Origin: Haemophilus parainfluenzae
GTDB lineage: Bacteria; Pseudomonadota; Gammaproteobacteria; Enterobacterales; Pasteurellaceae
Direction: 5' to 3'
DNA: 64,000 nt
NCBI RefSeq assembly: GCF_900450995.1
Contig: NZ_UGHY01000002.1
Location: 1,152,501 to 1,216,500, forward strand
Below the pieces are notes generated by a model. The model worked only from the letters and a program-made list of their open reading frames with translations. It made no database searches and was not told the DNA's origin. How positions within the stretch are numbered: the first letter of the stretch is position 1; each line of letters begins with the position of its first letter. Both the position numbers and the translations under genes were made by a program. Positions 41,426 to 52,200 of this stretch are shown in pieces.

Positions 41426-43342
41426 ATGATTGTATTTAGTAATCTGTCCTTAAAACGAGGGCAAACGGAACTTCTCGAAAATGCTTCTGCTACGATTAAT
41501 CCCAAGCAAAAAGTCGGCTTGGTGGGGAAGAATGGTTGTGGTAAGTCGTCTCTTTTTTCCTTATTAAAAAAAGAATTAACGCCAGAGGGTGGCGAGATAA
41601 ATTACCCAGCAAATTGGCGGGTATCTTGGGTAAATCAAGAAACGCCTGCATTGGATATTTCAGCGATTGATTATGTAATTCAAGGGGATCGCGAATATTG
41701 CCGCTTGCAACAAGAGCTTGAACAAGCAAATGAACGCAATGACGGTAACGCCATTGCGCGCATTCACGGGCAATTAGAAACCTTGGATGCGTGGACAATT
41801 CAATCTCGTGCCGCTTCTTTATTGCATGGTTTAGGATTTAGCCAAGAAGAAACAACTCAGCCAGTAAAGGCCTTTTCGGGTGGTTGGCGGATGCGTTTAA
41901 ATTTGGCTCAGGCATTGCTTTGTCCGTCAGATTTATTGTTACTGGATGAGCCGACCAACCATTTGGATTTGGATGCAGTTATTTGGTTAGAACGTTGGTT
42001 AGTGCAATATCAAGGCACTTTAGTATTAATTTCTCACGACCGTGATTTTCTCGATCCGATTGTGACGAAAATTCTCCATATCGAAAATCAGAAGTTCAAT
42101 GAATACTCGGGCGATTATTCTTCCTTTGAAGTGCAACGGGCAACCAAATTGGCACAACAAACAGCGATGTATCGTCAGCAACAACAAAAGATCTCTCATT
42201 TACAAAAATATATCGACCGCTTTAAAGCCAAAGCAACTAAGGCCAAACAAGCACAAAGCCGCATGAAAGCCTTAGAGCGCATGGAACTGATTGCACCAGC
42301 TTATGTGGATAATCCTTTTACTTTTGAATTCCGTCCACCACTATCCTTGCCAAATCCTTTGGTGATGATTGAACAGGCGAGCGCAGGTTATGGCAGCGGT
42401 GAAAGTGCGGTAGATATTTTAAGTAAAATTAAGTTGAATTTAGTGCCGGGTTCGCGCATTGGTTTACTCGGTAAAAATGGTGCAGGAAAATCAACACTGA
42501 TTAAACTTTTAGCGGGAGAACTGACCGCACTTTCAGGCACAGTGCAGTTGGCAAAAGGCGTGCAGCTTGGCTATTTTGCTCAGCATCAATTAGATACTTT
42601 GCGCGCAGACGAATCTGCCCTGTGGCATATGCAAAAACTTGCCCCAGAACAAACGGAGCAACAAGTTCGAGATTATTTGGGCAGTTTTGCGTTCCACGGC
42701 GACAAAGTTAACCAAGCGGTGAAAGCCTTTTCTGGTGGGGAAAAAGCTCGTTTGGTGTTGGCTTTGATTGTTTGGCAACGCCCGAACCTGTTACTACTTG
42801 ATGAACCAACCAACCATTTGGATTTGGATATGCGTCAAGCATTAACGGAAGCGTTGGTCGATTACGAAGGTTCTTTGGTGGTGGTGTCTCACGATCGTCA
42901 TTTATTACGCAATACCGTGGAAGAATTTTATTTGGTTCACGATAAAAAAGTGGAAGAATTTAAAGGCGATTTAGAAGACTATCAAAAATGGCTGAGTGAA
43001 CAAAACAGCACGCCTGAAAATAAAGACTCAGAAAAAGTGGGCGATAATGAAAATTCGGTTCAAAATCGTAAGGAACAAAAACGCCGTGAAGCAGAGTTAC
43101 GCCAACAAACTGCGCCATTACGTAAAAAAATCACGCAATTAGAAGAAAAAATGAATAAATTTTCTTCTGAGCTTGCGAACATAGAAAATCAACTGGCAGA
43201 TGCCGAATTATATAATGCCGAAAATAAAGAAAAATTGACCGCACTTTTGGCTCAACAAGTGTATGTGAAGAAAGCATTAGATGATGTCGAAACGGAATGG
43301 ATGACTGCACAGGAAGAATTGGAAGAAATGCTACAAGCATAA
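41426..43342 (+). CDS. yheS: YheS, ABC-F family ATPase
   Basis: Soluble ABC-F protein, 638 residues, with two ATPase domains and no membrane part; the family acts on the ribosome. Domain 1: Walker A GLVGKNGCGKSS, signature FSGGWRMRLNLAQ, Walker B LLLLDEPTNHLDLD. A basic linker (YIDRFKAKATKAKQAQSRMKALERMELI) follows. Domain 2: Walker A GLLGKNGAGKST, FSGGEKARLVLAL, LLLLDEPTNHLD. A C-terminal coiled coil follows. It matches my memory of E. coli YheS along its length rather than Uup or EttA. Confidence 0.93.
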   Translation: MIVFSNLSLKRGQTELLENASATINPKQKVGLVGKNGCGKSSLFSLLKKELTPEGGEINYPANWRVSWVNQETPALDISAIDYVIQGDREYCRLQQELEQANERNDGNAIARIHGQLETLDAWTIQSRAASLLHGLGFSQEETTQPVKAFSGGWRMRLNLAQALLCPSDLLLLDEPTNHLDLDAVIWLERWLVQYQGTLVLISHDRDFLDPIVTKILHIENQKFNEYSGDYSSFEVQRATKLAQQTAMYRQQQQKISHLQKYIDRFKAKATKAKQAQSRMKALERMELIAPAYVDNPFTFEFRPPLSLPNPLVMIEQASAGYGSGESAVDILSKIKLNLVPGSRIGLLGKNGAGKSTLIKLLAGELTALSGTVQLAKGVQLGYFAQHQLDTLRADESALWHMQKLAPEQTEQQVRDYLGSFAFHGDKVNQAVKAFSGGEKARLVLALIVWQRPNLLLLDEPTNHLDLDMRQALTEALVDYEGSLVVVSHDRHLLRNTVEEFYLVHDKKVEEFKGDLEDYQKWLSEQNSTPENKDSEKVGDNENSVQNRKEQKRREAELRQQTAPLRKKITQLEEKMNKFSSELANIENQLADAELYNAENKEKLTALLAQQVYVKKALDDVETEWMTAQEELEEMLQA

Positions 43343-43351
43343 GGATAGATT

Positions 43352-43888
43352 ATGAATCAAAGCCTTTTTCATCATAGCAAACAACAGGAATATTGCCCTC
43401 AATGTGGAGCGCCTTTGCAAATTAAACAAGGCAAAAAAGGGCTGTTTTTAGGTTGCTCTGCTTATCCTGAATGTGATTATTTGCGTCCTTTGCAACGATC
43501 GGAGCATAAAGTATTAAAAACACTTGATGAAATTTGCCCAAAGTGCGGTAATTTATTGCAGTTGAAACAAGGCAGTTTTGGGATGTTTATTGGTTGTAGC
43601 CATTATCCTGAATGTGATTTTGTGGTGCGGGAAGAATCTGAATCTGAGGAAAAAATTACTTGTCCTGAATGTAAAACGGGGCATTTGATTTCTCGTCGTG
43701 GTCGCCAAGGAAAAATTTTTTACGGTTGCGATAATTTCCCTAAATGTAAATTTTCTTTGCCTGCCAAGCCTTATACCGTGCCTTGCCCAACGTGCCATTT
43801 CCCACTTTCTTTGTTAAAAAGTGAAGATGGGGAAAAACAAATTTTTCAGTGTGCAAATAAAACTTGCCGTCATATTTTTGAGCAATAA
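43352..43888 (+). CDS. yrdD: YrdD, topoisomerase-type zinc-ribbon protein
   Basis: 178 residues made of four zinc-ribbon repeats related to the C-terminal fingers of topoisomerase I: YCPQCGAPL...CSAYPECDY, ICPKCGNLL...CSHYPECDF, TCPECKTG...CDNFPKCKF and PCPTCHFPL...CANKTCRHIF. Probably binds single-stranded DNA. It has no catalytic domain. Located between yheS and tsaC and spaced 9 bases after yheS, as in related genomes. Confidence 0.88.
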   Translation: MNQSLFHHSKQQEYCPQCGAPLQIKQGKKGLFLGCSAYPECDYLRPLQRSEHKVLKTLDEICPKCGNLLQLKQGSFGMFIGCSHYPECDFVVREESESEEKITCPECKTGHLISRRGRQGKIFYGCDNFPKCKFSLPAKPYTVPCPTCHFPLSLLKSEDGEKQIFQCANKTCRHIFEQ

Positions 43889-43903
43889 AAGTAAAAGAGT
43901 GAA

Positions 43904-44455
43904 ATGAATAGAAAACAAATCGCCGAGGCCCTTCGACAAAATCAAGTGGTTGCGTATCCCACTGAAGCTGTATTTGGCTTGGGCTGTAATCCGCAAAGTG
44001 AAAGTGCGGTAAAAAAATTACTCGATTTAAAGCAACGTCTAGTGGAAAAAGGATTGATTTTAGTGGCGCCTAGCTTGGATTTTTTCCGTCCTTTTGTTGA
44101 TTTTGAGCGGATTAATGATGAGCAGCTTTCTCGCCTTCAAGGTAAATATGAACGTCCAACTACTTGGATTGTGCCAGCTAAATCGACCACCCCGCATTTT
44201 CTCACGGGCAAATTTGATAGCATCGCGGTACGTTTGTGCGATCACCCATCTGTGAAAACCTTGTGTGAAATCACGGGTTTTGCATTAACTTCAACGAGTG
44301 CAAACCTAACAGGAGAGCCACCTTGCCGCACCGCCGATGAAGTGCGGTTACAATTCGGTGCAGATTTTCCTGTATTGGATGAAATGGTAGGCGGGGCGCA
44401 TAATCCATCCGAAATTCGAGACTTGCGCACAAATCAACTTTTTAGACAGGGATAA
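43904..44455 (+). CDS. tsaC: TsaC (YrdC/Sua5 family), threonylcarbamoyl-AMP synthase
   Basis: Makes threonylcarbamoyl-AMP from Thr, bicarbonate and ATP, the first step of t6A37 tRNA modification. 183 residues: [22 protein letters not shown], the KxR segment [22 protein letters not shown], and [14 protein letters not shown] for nucleotide and threonine binding. Short bacterial TsaC form without the Sua5 extra domain. Followed three bases later by aroE. Confidence 0.95.
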   Translation: MNRKQIAEALRQNQVVAYPTEAVFGLGCNPQSESAVKKLLDLKQRLVEKGLILVAPSLDFFRPFVDFERINDEQLSRLQGKYERPTTWIVPAKSTTPHFLTGKFDSIAVRLCDHPSVKTLCEITGFALTSTSANLTGEPPCRTADEVRLQFGADFPVLDEMVGGAHNPSEIRDLRTNQLFRQG

Positions 44456-45265
<810 letters not shown>

Positions 45266-45276
45266 GGTAATTGACA

Positions 45277-46029
45277 ATGGAAAGTAAATACAGCGACTTT
45301 ATGGTGTATGTCGATGAAAGTGGAGACCATAGTTTACAGTCAATCGACAAAAACTACCCTGTGTTTGTGCTTGCATTCTGTATTTTTTATAAAAATCATT
45401 ATAGGAATAATATTGTTCCACAGATACAGAAGCTAAAATTTGATTATTTTGGTCATGATATGGTGATATTGCATGAGCATGAAATCCGTAAAGAAAAAGG
45501 CGATTTTAATATTTTTACTTCTCGTGAACAGCGTGAAGGTTTTATGGAACGTATTTCATCTATTATTGAAAATACTAATTTTATTCTTGCTGCCTGTGCG
45601 ATTGATAAGCGAAAAGTGCCACAAAATGAAACAACACACCCTTATCATTTTTCACTCAAACATTGCTTAGAAACCCTATACGAATTTGTTTGTGAAAAGC
45701 ATCAAGAAGATAAAATCACTTTTGTTGCCGTGGAAAGCCGTGGACGTAATGAGGATAGAGAGTTAGAGCTGGAATTTTTACGTATTTGTGACGGACAAAA
45801 TAAATTCAAAAAGCCTTTGCCTTTTCGAGTAAAGATTGTGCCAAAACAGATTAATTCTGTAGGACTACAGGTGGCTGATTTGGTAGCAAGGCCTATCGGA
45901 AGATATATTTTAGATAGCAACCAGCCAAATCGAGCCTTTGAGATTCTTAAAAAGAAATTTTATTGTGAAGGTGGAAGAAAAATACTGGGGGAAAATTTTG
46001 ATAAAAAAGGACTGAAACATTTTCCTTAG
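45277..46029 (+). CDS. DUF3800 domain protein
   Basis: 250 residues with the DUF3800 signature: MVYVDESGDHSLQS at the start, an acidic HEHEIRKEKGDF block in the middle, VAVESRGRNEDRELELEFLR, and the terminal LQVADLVARPIGRYIL. The conserved acidic residues suggest a nuclease-like, RNase-H-type fold, but no activity is established. ATG 45277 has AAGG upstream at a 10-base spacing; TTG 45271 is an alternative. It sits between aroE and tag, two genes I recall as adjacent in H. influenzae, so it may be an acquired cargo gene. A structured non-coding stretch follows immediately. Confidence 0.85.
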   Translation: MESKYSDFMVYVDESGDHSLQSIDKNYPVFVLAFCIFYKNHYRNNIVPQIQKLKFDYFGHDMVILHEHEIRKEKGDFNIFTSREQREGFMERISSIIENTNFILAACAIDKRKVPQNETTHPYHFSLKHCLETLYEFVCEKHQEDKITFVAVESRGRNEDRELELEFLRICDGQNKFKKPLPFRVKIVPKQINSVGLQVADLVARPIGRYILDSNQPNRAFEILKKKFYCEGGRKILGENFDKKGLKHFP

Positions 46030-46110
46030 TCCTAAAAAGCGAAAAGCCTCAATGAAACCCACTGAAGCTATAACGCCGACCAAGCACCCTCGATCCACTT
46101 GGCTTGGAAT
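46030..46110 (+). ncRNA. Hairpin-rich 3' region after the DUF3800 gene, candidate DUF3800-associated RNA
   Basis: Two helices are visible between the DUF3800 stop and tag. The first is AGCCTCAATG / CACTGAAGCT (46045-46069, 8 of 10 pairs). The second is CCAAG / CTTGG (46080-46084 and 46098-46102) around a 13-base loop, with possible extension by CC/GG. There is no T tract, so it is not a plain terminator. A family of candidate structured RNAs named DUF3800-I onward has been described near such genes. Membership here is inferred from position, not from a model match. Confidence 0.4.
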
Positions 46111-46143
46111 ATATCAAAACGTTTTATTTTGTCAAGTTTTAAT

Positions 46144-46701
46144 ATGCAACAAATAACAAGATGCCCTTGGGTTGGCGAACAACCTATTTATATTGATTAT
46201 CATGATAAGGAATGGGGAAAGCCACAATTGGACAGCCAAAAACTGTTTGAGAAAATCTGTTTAGAAGGGCAGCAGGCGGGGCTTTCCTGGATTACTATTT
46301 TGAAAAAACGTGAAGCCTATCGGGCTGCATTTCATCAATTTGATCCTATTAAAGTTGCGCAAATGACCGAACAAAATATTGATCGTTGTATGGAAAATGC
46401 TGGACTTATCCGTCATCGAGCAAAACTGGAAGCCATTGTGAAAAATGCCAAAGCCTATTTAGCCATGGAAAAGTGCGGTGAAAATTTTAGTGATTTTGTG
46501 TGGTCGTTTGTGAATCATCAACCGATTATCAATGATGTACCGGATATTTCTGTAGTACCTGCCAGAACTGAAACCTCAAAAGCAATGTCAAAAGCGTTGA
46601 AAAAGCGTGGTTTTGTCTTTGTTGGCGAAACGACATGCTACGCTTTTATGCAATCAGTGGGGTTAGTCAACGACCATATAAATGGCTGTTGTTGTAAGTG
46701 A
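46144..46701 (+). CDS. tag: 3-methyladenine DNA glycosylase I (constitutive)
   Basis: Excises 3-methyladenine from DNA. 185 residues: ITRCPWVGEQPIYIDYHDKEWG (zinc Cys and YHDxEWG motif), GLSWITILKKREAYR with the catalytic Glu region upstream (FEKICLEGQQAG), and the C-terminal CYAFMQSVGLVNDHINGCC with zinc ligands. ATG 46144 was chosen because homologues begin just before the RCPW motif; the frame is open further upstream into the structured region. No clear ribosome-binding site. Confidence 0.93.
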   Translation: MQQITRCPWVGEQPIYIDYHDKEWGKPQLDSQKLFEKICLEGQQAGLSWITILKKREAYRAAFHQFDPIKVAQMTEQNIDRCMENAGLIRHRAKLEAIVKNAKAYLAMEKCGENFSDFVWSFVNHQPIINDVPDISVVPARTETSKAMSKALKKRGFVFVGETTCYAFMQSVGLVNDHINGCCCK

Positions 46702-46747
46702 TATTCCAGTATAATCCCCCTAATTTCATCTGAATAAGAACTGAATT

Positions 46748-49090
46748 ATGAATAAAAAATATACCTTAATTTCAATCTCAATTCTGACCGCACTTTATAG
46801 TCAACAAAGTTTGGCAGATCTGCATTCTCAGTGTTTACTTGGCGTGCCTCATTTTACTGGTGAGGTTGTGAAAGGTGATATTAATAATTTGCCGGTTTAT
46901 ATTGAAGCAGATAAAGCAGAGATTAATCAGCCAACTCAGGCGATTTATCAAGGTGATGTGGATTTGAAACAAGGAAACCGCCATCTGGTTGGAAATTCAG
47001 TTGAAGTCAAACAAACAGGTGAGGGCAATCAAGCTCAGCGTTGGGCTTATTTACGTGGTGGCTTTGATTATAAAGACAACCAAATCAATCTATTAGGTAA
47101 TGATGCGAGCTTTAATTTAGATAGTAAAAACGGTAATGTCATCGATGCAGAGTACCAACTTGTAGGACGTCAAGGCCGCGGTAAAGCACAAGAAATTGAG
47201 TTAGGTGATAATTACCGTTTAATGAAAAATGCGACATTTACCTCTTGTTTACCGGATGATAATGCTTGGGCGGTAGATGCCTCTGAGATTCGTCAGCACA
47301 TTAAAGAAGAATATGCCGAATTTTGGCACGCACGTTTTAAAGTATTAGGTGTGCCGGTGTTCTATACTCCTTATCTGCAATTACCGATTGGTGATCGTCG
47401 CCGTTCAGGTTTATTAATGCCAACCGTTGGTCATTCTAGCCGTGATGGTTATTGGTATAAACAACCGATTTATTGGAATATTGCACCAAATTACGATGCC
47501 ACATTTGCACCAAAATATATGTCTCGTCGTGGCTGGCAATTAAATGGTGAGTTTCGTTATTTAACACCAGTTGGTGAAGGTAAGCTGGCGGGCGAATATT
47601 TAGGACGTGATCGTTACGATGAGTACATCAGTGATAACCGTAAGCGTCATTTATTCTATTGGAACCATAATTCCTCTTTTCTTGAAAATTGGCGTTTAAA
47701 TGTTGATTACACTAAGGTAAGTGATAAACGTTATTTCACTGATTTTGATTCAGATTATGGTAACAGTACTGATGGTTATGCAAATCAATATGCACGTATT
47801 GCGTACTATAAACCAAATTACAACTTCGCAATTTCAGCACGTCAGTTCCAGATTTTTGATGAGGTCGATATCGGGCCTTATCGTGCGCTGCCACAAATCG
47901 ACTTCAATTATTACAAAAATGATTTGGCGAACGGTTGGGTAGATTTCAAGTTATTCTCACAAGCAGTACGTTTTGATAATGATAGTACCTTGATGCCGAT
48001 AGCATGGCGTTTTCATGTTGAACCAAGTTTGGCAACCGCGATGTCAAATAAATATGGTAGCTTGAATATTGAGACTAAACTTTACGCGACCCATTATAAC
48101 CAGAAAAAAGGTTCATCTTCTTCTGCAGAAGAGGTACAAAAATCAGTAAATCGTGTATTGCCACAATTAAAAGTAGATTTACAAACGGTTTTAGCAAGCA
48201 ATAAAACCTTATTTGATAGCTATACACAAACGCTTGAACCTCATATTCAATACTTATATCGACCATATAAGGATCAAAGCAATATTGGCTCTAAGTTAGT
48301 TAATGACTATCTTGGCTTTGGTTATGATTCAGCGTTAGTCCAACAAGATTATTATTCTTTGTTCCGAGATCGTCGTTATAGTGGTTTAGACCGTATTTCA
48401 TCCGCCAATCAAATAACGCTTGGTGGTACAACTCGTTTTTATGATAAAAATGCCGATGAGCGTTTTAACTTCTCCGCAGGACAAATTTATTATTTAACGG
48501 CATCAAAAATTGATGATAATCCAAATAATCGTACATCAAAATCCTCTTCTTCTTGGGCGTTGGAATCTAACTGGAAAATTAGTGATAAATGGAATTGGCG
48601 CGGTAGCTACCAATATGATACGTTGCAAGATAAAGCATCATTGGCAAATAGCAGTTTGGAATTTAACCCGATGAAGAACAATCTGATTCAGTTAAATTAT
48701 CGCTACGCAAGTAAAGAGTATATCAACCAAAACTTGGGCGCTTCCGCAAACCGTTACCAACAAGATATTAAACAGGTCGGTGTCGTAGCGGCATGGGAAG
48801 TCTCGGATAACTGGGCGCTTGTCGGAAAATACTATCAAGATATTGCATTGAAAAAACCGGTTGAGCAATATGTGGGTGTGCAATATAACTCGTGCTGTTG
48901 GTCTGTTGGCGTAGGGGCGAGACGTTATGTCACGAGTCGACAAAATCAACATGATGATCAAGTGGTTTATGACAACAGCATTGGTGTTATCTTTGAATTA
49001 CGTGGCTTAGGTGAAAATGACCATCAAAGCGGTATTGAAGACATGCTGAAGAAAGGTAAACTTCCTTATATTCAAGCGTTTAGCTTATAG
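46748..49090 (+). CDS. lptD: LptD, outer-membrane LPS assembly protein
   Basis: Beta-barrel that, with LptE, inserts lipooligosaccharide into the outer leaflet. 780 residues: signal peptide (residues 1-23, with a USS core in its codons), periplasmic OstA/LptA-like jellyroll ([23 protein letters not shown]), then the barrel ([20 protein letters not shown] onward). Cys29, a Cys near 167, and a Cys-Cys pair near 716-717 (NSCCWSVG) reproduce the disulfide pattern needed for LptD function. Ends in a Haemophilus-typical LPYIQAFSL. Confidence 0.95.
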   Translation: MNKKYTLISISILTALYSQQSLADLHSQCLLGVPHFTGEVVKGDINNLPVYIEADKAEINQPTQAIYQGDVDLKQGNRHLVGNSVEVKQTGEGNQAQRWAYLRGGFDYKDNQINLLGNDASFNLDSKNGNVIDAEYQLVGRQGRGKAQEIELGDNYRLMKNATFTSCLPDDNAWAVDASEIRQHIKEEYAEFWHARFKVLGVPVFYTPYLQLPIGDRRRSGLLMPTVGHSSRDGYWYKQPIYWNIAPNYDATFAPKYMSRRGWQLNGEFRYLTPVGEGKLAGEYLGRDRYDEYISDNRKRHLFYWNHNSSFLENWRLNVDYTKVSDKRYFTDFDSDYGNSTDGYANQYARIAYYKPNYNFAISARQFQIFDEVDIGPYRALPQIDFNYYKNDLANGWVDFKLFSQAVRFDNDSTLMPIAWRFHVEPSLATAMSNKYGSLNIETKLYATHYNQKKGSSSSAEEVQKSVNRVLPQLKVDLQTVLASNKTLFDSYTQTLEPHIQYLYRPYKDQSNIGSKLVNDYLGFGYDSALVQQDYYSLFRDRRYSGLDRISSANQITLGGTTRFYDKNADERFNFSAGQIYYLTASKIDDNPNNRTSKSSSSWALESNWKISDKWNWRGSYQYDTLQDKASLANSSLEFNPMKNNLIQLNYRYASKEYINQNLGASANRYQQDIKQVGVVAAWEVSDNWALVGKYYQDIALKKPVEQYVGVQYNSCCWSVGVGARRYVTSRQNQHDDQVVYDNSIGVIFELRGLGENDHQSGIEDMLKKGKLPYIQAFSL

Positions 49091-49100
49091 TGAAATGAAT

Positions 49101-49127
49101 AAAGGCTACCGAAAGGTCGCCTTTTTG
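49101..49127 (+). terminator. Terminator of lptD
   Basis: Stem AAGGCTACC / GGTCGCCTT (one mismatch) closed by a GAAA tetraloop and followed by TTTTTGTTT. Confidence 0.85.
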
Positions 49128-49171
49128 TTTAGACGTGCGGTTAAAAAACATAATGATTTTTTGACCGCACT

Positions 49172-50059
49172 TTATTTTTTTCGTTTTGCACGTGGATGAG
49201 CTTGATCATACACTTCTGCAAGATGTTGGAAATTTAAATGCGTATAAATTTGTGTGGTGGACAAATTACTGTGCCCTAAAAGCTCTTGAACAGCCCGCAG
49301 ATCCGAACTTGCTTCCAGCATATGCGTTGCAAAAGAGTGACGTAGTTTATGTGGGTTGAGATGACTATTTAATCCTTGGCGAATACCCCAGGTTTCCATT
49401 CGTTTTTGAATTGAACGGTGCGTGAGGCGATTTCCCTGTTGACTCACAAAAAGCGCGTCATCTTTTGGATTAAATAAAGCGCGTACCTTCAACCATTGCT
49501 GAATTGCATGAGAAGCATAACGTCCAAAAGGCACAATACGTTCTTTGTTTCCTTTACCAATTACTCTCACTTCACGTACACGAGTGTTAATACTATTGAG
49601 GTTTAATCCTTGTAATTCAGATAAGCGAAGCCCTGAGCTATACATCAGTTCCATCATTGCACGATCACGTAAATCAATGGGATCTTTGCTATCATTTGAA
49701 AGCAATTTTTGGACCTGTTCAGCATCAATATTTTTTGGTAAATGTTTGCCTTGTTTCGGCGCTGAAATCCCCGTTGCTGGATTTACTTTCATTTGACCTT
49801 GCTGCACAAGATAGCTGAAGAACTGACGAAGAGCAGACAAACGTAATGCTAAGCTTTTTTCTTTTAAACCTTGCTTACGGCTTTCCGCCAAAATAAGACG
49901 AACCACACTAGGATTCACTTGCTGCCAGTGCTGAATACCTTTTTCAGCCAAAATCGCTAAAATTGCATCCAGTTGATGTTGATAATTGGTGAGCGTATGT
50001 GGGCTTACTTGGCGTTCAATTCGCAAGTAATCCCAATATTGATTGAGGAGTGTATGCAT
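49172..50059 (-). CDS. xerC: XerC tyrosine recombinase
   Basis: Acts with XerD at dif to resolve chromosome dimers. 295 residues: N-terminal SAM-like core-binding domain, then the catalytic domain with Arg in [14 protein letters not shown], Lys in [14 protein letters not shown], HxxR in [14 protein letters not shown], His in [15 protein letters not shown] and the nucleophile Tyr in that last motif. Coupled to the acetyltransferase gene upstream (one shared base). A USS hairpin with T/A-rich arms (49134-49173) lies over its 3' end. Confidence 0.94.
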   Translation of the reverse strand: MHTLLNQYWDYLRIERQVSPHTLTNYQHQLDAILAILAEKGIQHWQQVNPSVVRLILAESRKQGLKEKSLALRLSALRQFFSYLVQQGQMKVNPATGISAPKQGKHLPKNIDAEQVQKLLSNDSKDPIDLRDRAMMELMYSSGLRLSELQGLNLNSINTRVREVRVIGKGNKERIVPFGRYASHAIQQWLKVRALFNPKDDALFVSQQGNRLTHRSIQKRMETWGIRQGLNSHLNPHKLRHSFATHMLEASSDLRAVQELLGHSNLSTTQIYTHLNFQHLAEVYDQAHPRAKRKK

Positions 50060-50493
50060 TAGAGAGTTAATTCAAACAAACTTTTTTTCGTGTTTAGCTT
50101 AAATCCTTCGCGTTCTAAAATATTCTGTTGAGCTTGACTCAATTCCGCCACTAAACGATTAGATTGTGTATAACGGACAAACTCTTTCGCTTTAGAAATA
50201 AGGGCAGCATAAATATCGGTTTGATGTTTATCTTCGTTTACAAAAATATCGGTTAATTGCCAATAGCGTTGTAGTTGTAAAGAGGATAAGCGAGGATAAA
50301 GTTGAATAAAACCAATCGCCTGTGAGTTTTCGTTTACAGCAACAAAAAACATGCTTTCATTAAAACGTATACGATTCGTTAAAAAGGTTAAAGTGCGGTC
50401 AGGATTTTCACTCATTCCGTTGGCAAGTCGATAGGCTTCAAAGAGTGGAGCAAGCACTTCTATATTCCATTGTTCGGCTTTGAAAATTTTCAT
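50059..50493 (-). CDS. GNAT-family N-acetyltransferase
   Basis: 144 residues with a GNAT fold: [57 protein letters not shown] (the acetyl-CoA loop is degenerate, QTDIYA instead of RxxGxG/A), ending [19 protein letters not shown]. The substrate is unknown. Upstream partner of xerC and divergent from tpiA, the H. influenzae order. Confidence 0.85.
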   Translation of the reverse strand: MKIFKAEQWNIEVLAPLFEAYRLANGMSENPDRTLTFLTNRIRFNESMFFVAVNENSQAIGFIQLYPRLSSLQLQRYWQLTDIFVNEDKHQTDIYAALISKAKEFVRYTQSNRLVAELSQAQQNILEREGFKLNTKKSLFELTL

Positions 50494-50692
50494 TGTTACC
50501 AGACCTATTTTCCGTTTATTTATAAAATTGGTTATTTTTTATCGGTTCCATACAGTAGATTGTAGCTTTTTAGCACAAAATAATCATCATTTACCCAAAA
50601 AAATTTTCAAAATGTGATTTTGCACAAAGAAATCTGCCTAAAGTTTGGTATAGTAAACACACTTTTTATTTATTCAATATGGAGAAACAAAA

Positions 50693-51484
50693 ATGGCACG
50701 TCGTCCTTTAGTGATGGGTAACTGGAAATTAAACGGTTCCAAAGCGTTCACCAAAGAATTAATCGAGGGATTAAAAGCAGAATTACATGATGTAACAGGT
50801 TGTGATGTAGCAATTGCCCCACCCGTTATGTATTTAGGTACGGCTGAAGCTGCACTTTCTGGTTGTGGTTGCAGCTGTGGCGGTAAAAGTGTGGTTCAAT
50901 TAGGTGCACAAAACGTAGATATCAATGTGAAAGGTGCATTTACTGGTGATATTTCTAGCGAAATGTTAAAAGATTTCGGTGCAAAATACATCATTATTGG
51001 CCATTCTGAGCGTCGTACTTACCACAAAGAAAGCGACGAATTCGTAGCGAAAAAATTTGGTGCATTAAAAGAAGCTGGTTTAGTACCAGTATTATGTATC
51101 GGTGAAACTGAAGCAGAAAACGAAGCAGGCAAAACAGAAGAAGTGTGTGCACGTCAAATTGATGCAGTGATCAACGCATTAGGTGTTGAAGCATTCAACG
51201 GTGCAGTGATCGCTTATGAACCAATCTGGGCGATTGGTACTGGTAAATCTGCGACCCCAGCACAAGCACAAGCCGTTCATGCATTTATCCGTGGGCACAT
51301 CGCAGCAAAATCACAAGCTGTAGCAGATCAAGTGATCATTCAATACGGCGGTTCTGTAAATGATGCAAATGCCGCTGAATTATTTACTCAGCCAGACATC
51401 GACGGTGCATTAGTGGGTGGCGCATCATTAAAAGCACCAGCATTTGCAGTAATTGTAAAAGCAGCGGCAGCAGCGAAAAATTAA
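50693..51484 (+). CDS. tpiA: Triosephosphate isomerase
   Basis: 263 residues. Catalytic Lys12 (GNWKLNG), His104 (IIGHSERR) and Glu176 ([11 protein letters not shown]) are all present. It is about ten residues longer than E. coli TpiA because of a Cys-rich insertion near residues 56-64 (SGCGCSCGG, Cys58, 60, 62). ATG follows TGGAGAAAC. Monocistronic with a USS-pair terminator. Strong codon bias suggests high expression. Confidence 0.97.
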   Translation: MARRPLVMGNWKLNGSKAFTKELIEGLKAELHDVTGCDVAIAPPVMYLGTAEAALSGCGCSCGGKSVVQLGAQNVDINVKGAFTGDISSEMLKDFGAKYIIIGHSERRTYHKESDEFVAKKFGALKEAGLVPVLCIGETEAENEAGKTEEVCARQIDAVINALGVEAFNGAVIAYEPIWAIGTGKSATPAQAQAVHAFIRGHIAAKSQAVADQVIIQYGGSVNDANAAELFTQPDIDGALVGGASLKAPAFAVIVKAAAAAKN

Positions 51485-51508
51485 TTTTTAGTTAATTAGA
51501 ATAACAAA

Positions 51509-51540
51509 AAAAGTGCGGTGAATTTTCACCGCACTTTGTT
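51509..51540. terminator. USS inverted-pair terminator after tpiA
   Basis: Stem AAAGTGCGGTG / CACCGCACTTT with loop AATTTT, between convergent tpiA and the DUF4298 gene. Confidence 0.85.
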
Positions 51541-51568
51541 TATGAATTCAAGCAAACTGTATTGCCAA

Positions 51569-51892
51569 TTACTTTCCGTTCGTTTGATCGAGAATTTTCG
51601 TCACTACTTTCAAATACTCAATCGCCAAGCCCTGTTGTGCAACACTGGCATTAAAAACTAAATCTTCAGAAAGTACGCCGCAAGGTTGGTCTTTTGGTAC
51701 TTCGCCATTTTCGTAAGCCTCAAAATCCTCTCGCCAATCGCCTTCGAAGTAATAATGTTCTAAGCGTTTCATTTTGGGCAAAAACGCCTGCCATTTTTCC
51801 AAGAATTGCGCTGCCTCGGCAAGAAAACTATTTGCTTCATCTAAAATACTTTCCATTTCGATAAGTTGGGATAAACGTTCTTTTGATAGCAT
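51569..51892 (-). CDS. DUF4298 family protein
   Basis: 107-residue soluble, acidic, helical protein: N-terminal amphipathic helices (LSQLIEMESILDEANSFLAEAAQFLEKW), then HYYFEGDWREDFEAYENGEVP and GVLSEDLVFNASVAQQGLAIEYLKVV. These match the DUF4298 pattern as I recall it. Function unknown. Convergent with tpiA. Confidence 0.75.
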   Translation of the reverse strand: MLSKERLSQLIEMESILDEANSFLAEAAQFLEKWQAFLPKMKRLEHYYFEGDWREDFEAYENGEVPKDQPCGVLSEDLVFNASVAQQGLAIEYLKVVTKILDQTNGK

Positions 51893-52200
51893 ATTTTTCT
51901 CTCATTTAATAAAAATGTGGTCGGAGCAGATTTTACCGCAATTACATTATAAAGTTATCCGTTATTCACAGAGATTGAATGTAAAGTTAATGATTTACAA
52001 TGTAAAAATTGTAAAGTTTGGTAAAGATACTTTTCATTTGTTTTAATTGCTTGTAGAATTCGTGCGAAATTTAAATAGCGTATTTTATAGACAGATTTGT
52101 TATAAAAGACGTTAATCTGATAAACAAGGCTGTTTATCTATTCGTTATGCTCGACAGCGAAAACCGCTGTTATCTATTTTAATACTAGGAGAAAACCTGA
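51893..52200. promoter_or_regulatory. Upstream and leader region of the trimeric adhesin gene, with stacked hairpins
   Basis: 308 bases without a gene. AT-rich, with repeated TGTAAA words (51960-52025). Nearer the gene are three potential helices: CAGATT / AATCTG (52092-52119), GATAAACA / TGTTTATC with a 4-base loop (52119-52138), and ACAGCG / CGCTGT with loop AAAAC (52154-52170). The first two share a base and could compete. TAGGAGAAA then precedes the ATG. The hairpins probably lie in the mRNA leader; a promoter could be the TTATAAAA region near 52100. Confidence 0.45.
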
